From Methylococcales bacterium (GTDB lineage Bacteria; Pseudomonadota; Gammaproteobacteria; Methylococcales; Methylomonadaceae), in assembly GCA_028715725.1 (NCBI GenBank), contig JAQURG010000010.1, positions 1-64,000 of the forward strand: DNA of 64,000 bases, written 5' to 3'. The notes under the pieces are model-generated. The model made no database searches. It was given only the letters and a program-made list of their open reading frames with translations, and was not told the DNA's origin. Positions 63,985-64,000 of this stretch are shown piece by piece. Positions within the stretch are counted from its first letter, which is position 1. Every line of letters starts with the position of its first letter. The translations under genes were made by a program, and so were the position numbers.

Positions 63985-64000
63985 GCCTAATTTTTTGGTG

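Overview
The window looks like chromosomal DNA of a gammaproteobacterial methanotroph, probably Methylobacter-like (Methylococcales). The main evidence is a tetrahydromethanopterin (H4MPT) formaldehyde-oxidation cluster (mch, fae, two ATP-grasp ligases, and CitG-like, HisA-like and MfnF-like genes). It sits among ordinary gammaproteobacterial genes: bioBFHCD, recB/recD, ubiE-ubiJ-ubiB, groESL, yajQ and cca. Genus placement is inference; no rRNA or tRNA gene is visible.

Layout. 0-2 kb: a toxin-antitoxin pair whose PIN toxin is frameshifted twice, and a D-Ala-D-Ala dipeptidase gene broken by one TGA. 2-6 kb: a GIY-YIG protein, an iron-permease-family protein, a CigR/RcnB-like secreted protein, a TPR/2OG-Fe(II) oxygenase fusion and a DUF815 ATPase. 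6.1-7.5 kb: a gene graveyard with relics of a multicopper oxidase and a DraG-type ADP-ribosylglycohydrolase. 7.5-9.6 kb: a DOMON-like protein, a NamZ-type muramidase and a small protein. 9.8-12 kb: groES-groL behind a sigma70-type promoter and a perfect CIRCE operator. 12-14.3 kb: molybdenum-cofactor and formate-dehydrogenase maturation genes (moeB, fdhD, mobA). 14.6-17 kb: a lipoprotein and a two-domain multicopper oxidase. 17.2-23.3 kb: a large Hsp70-family protein, a membrane protein, topB and ssb.

23.5-27.3 kb: an AT-rich insert with a SauUSI-like (PLD-helicase-DUF3427) modification-dependent restriction enzyme candidate and a pRiA4b ORF-3 family protein. 27.4-30.1 kb: an APH/AAA fusion and two lipoproteins. 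30.2-34.7 kb: the biotin operon. 34.8-42.7 kb: comF, then recD and recB separated by three opposite-strand envelope genes. 42.7-45.5 kb: cca and yajQ, flanked by relics of a TauE/SafE permease, an AspT/YidE-type transporter and an unidentified gene. 45.6-47.3 kb: a succinate-semialdehyde-type dehydrogenase and a small orphan ORF. 47.3-53.9 kb: the C1 cluster. 54-55.3 kb: a membrane lytic transglycosylase. 55.5-61 kb: a giant DUF4011-helicase-nuclease gene (HheA-type defence candidate), with a possible integrase scrap at one end and a REP/BIME-like double hairpin at the other. 61-64 kb: ubiquinone genes.

How the genes work together. Fae condenses formaldehyde with H4MPT and Mch carries the C1 unit onward. 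The neighbouring ligases and transferase-like genes probably build H4MPT or methylofuran. The Moco/FdhD genes would support formate dehydrogenase, the last step of methane oxidation. Two large nuclease-helicases add a defence layer. Several interrupted genes suggest ongoing gene loss, although base-calling errors cannot be excluded for single-base lesions.
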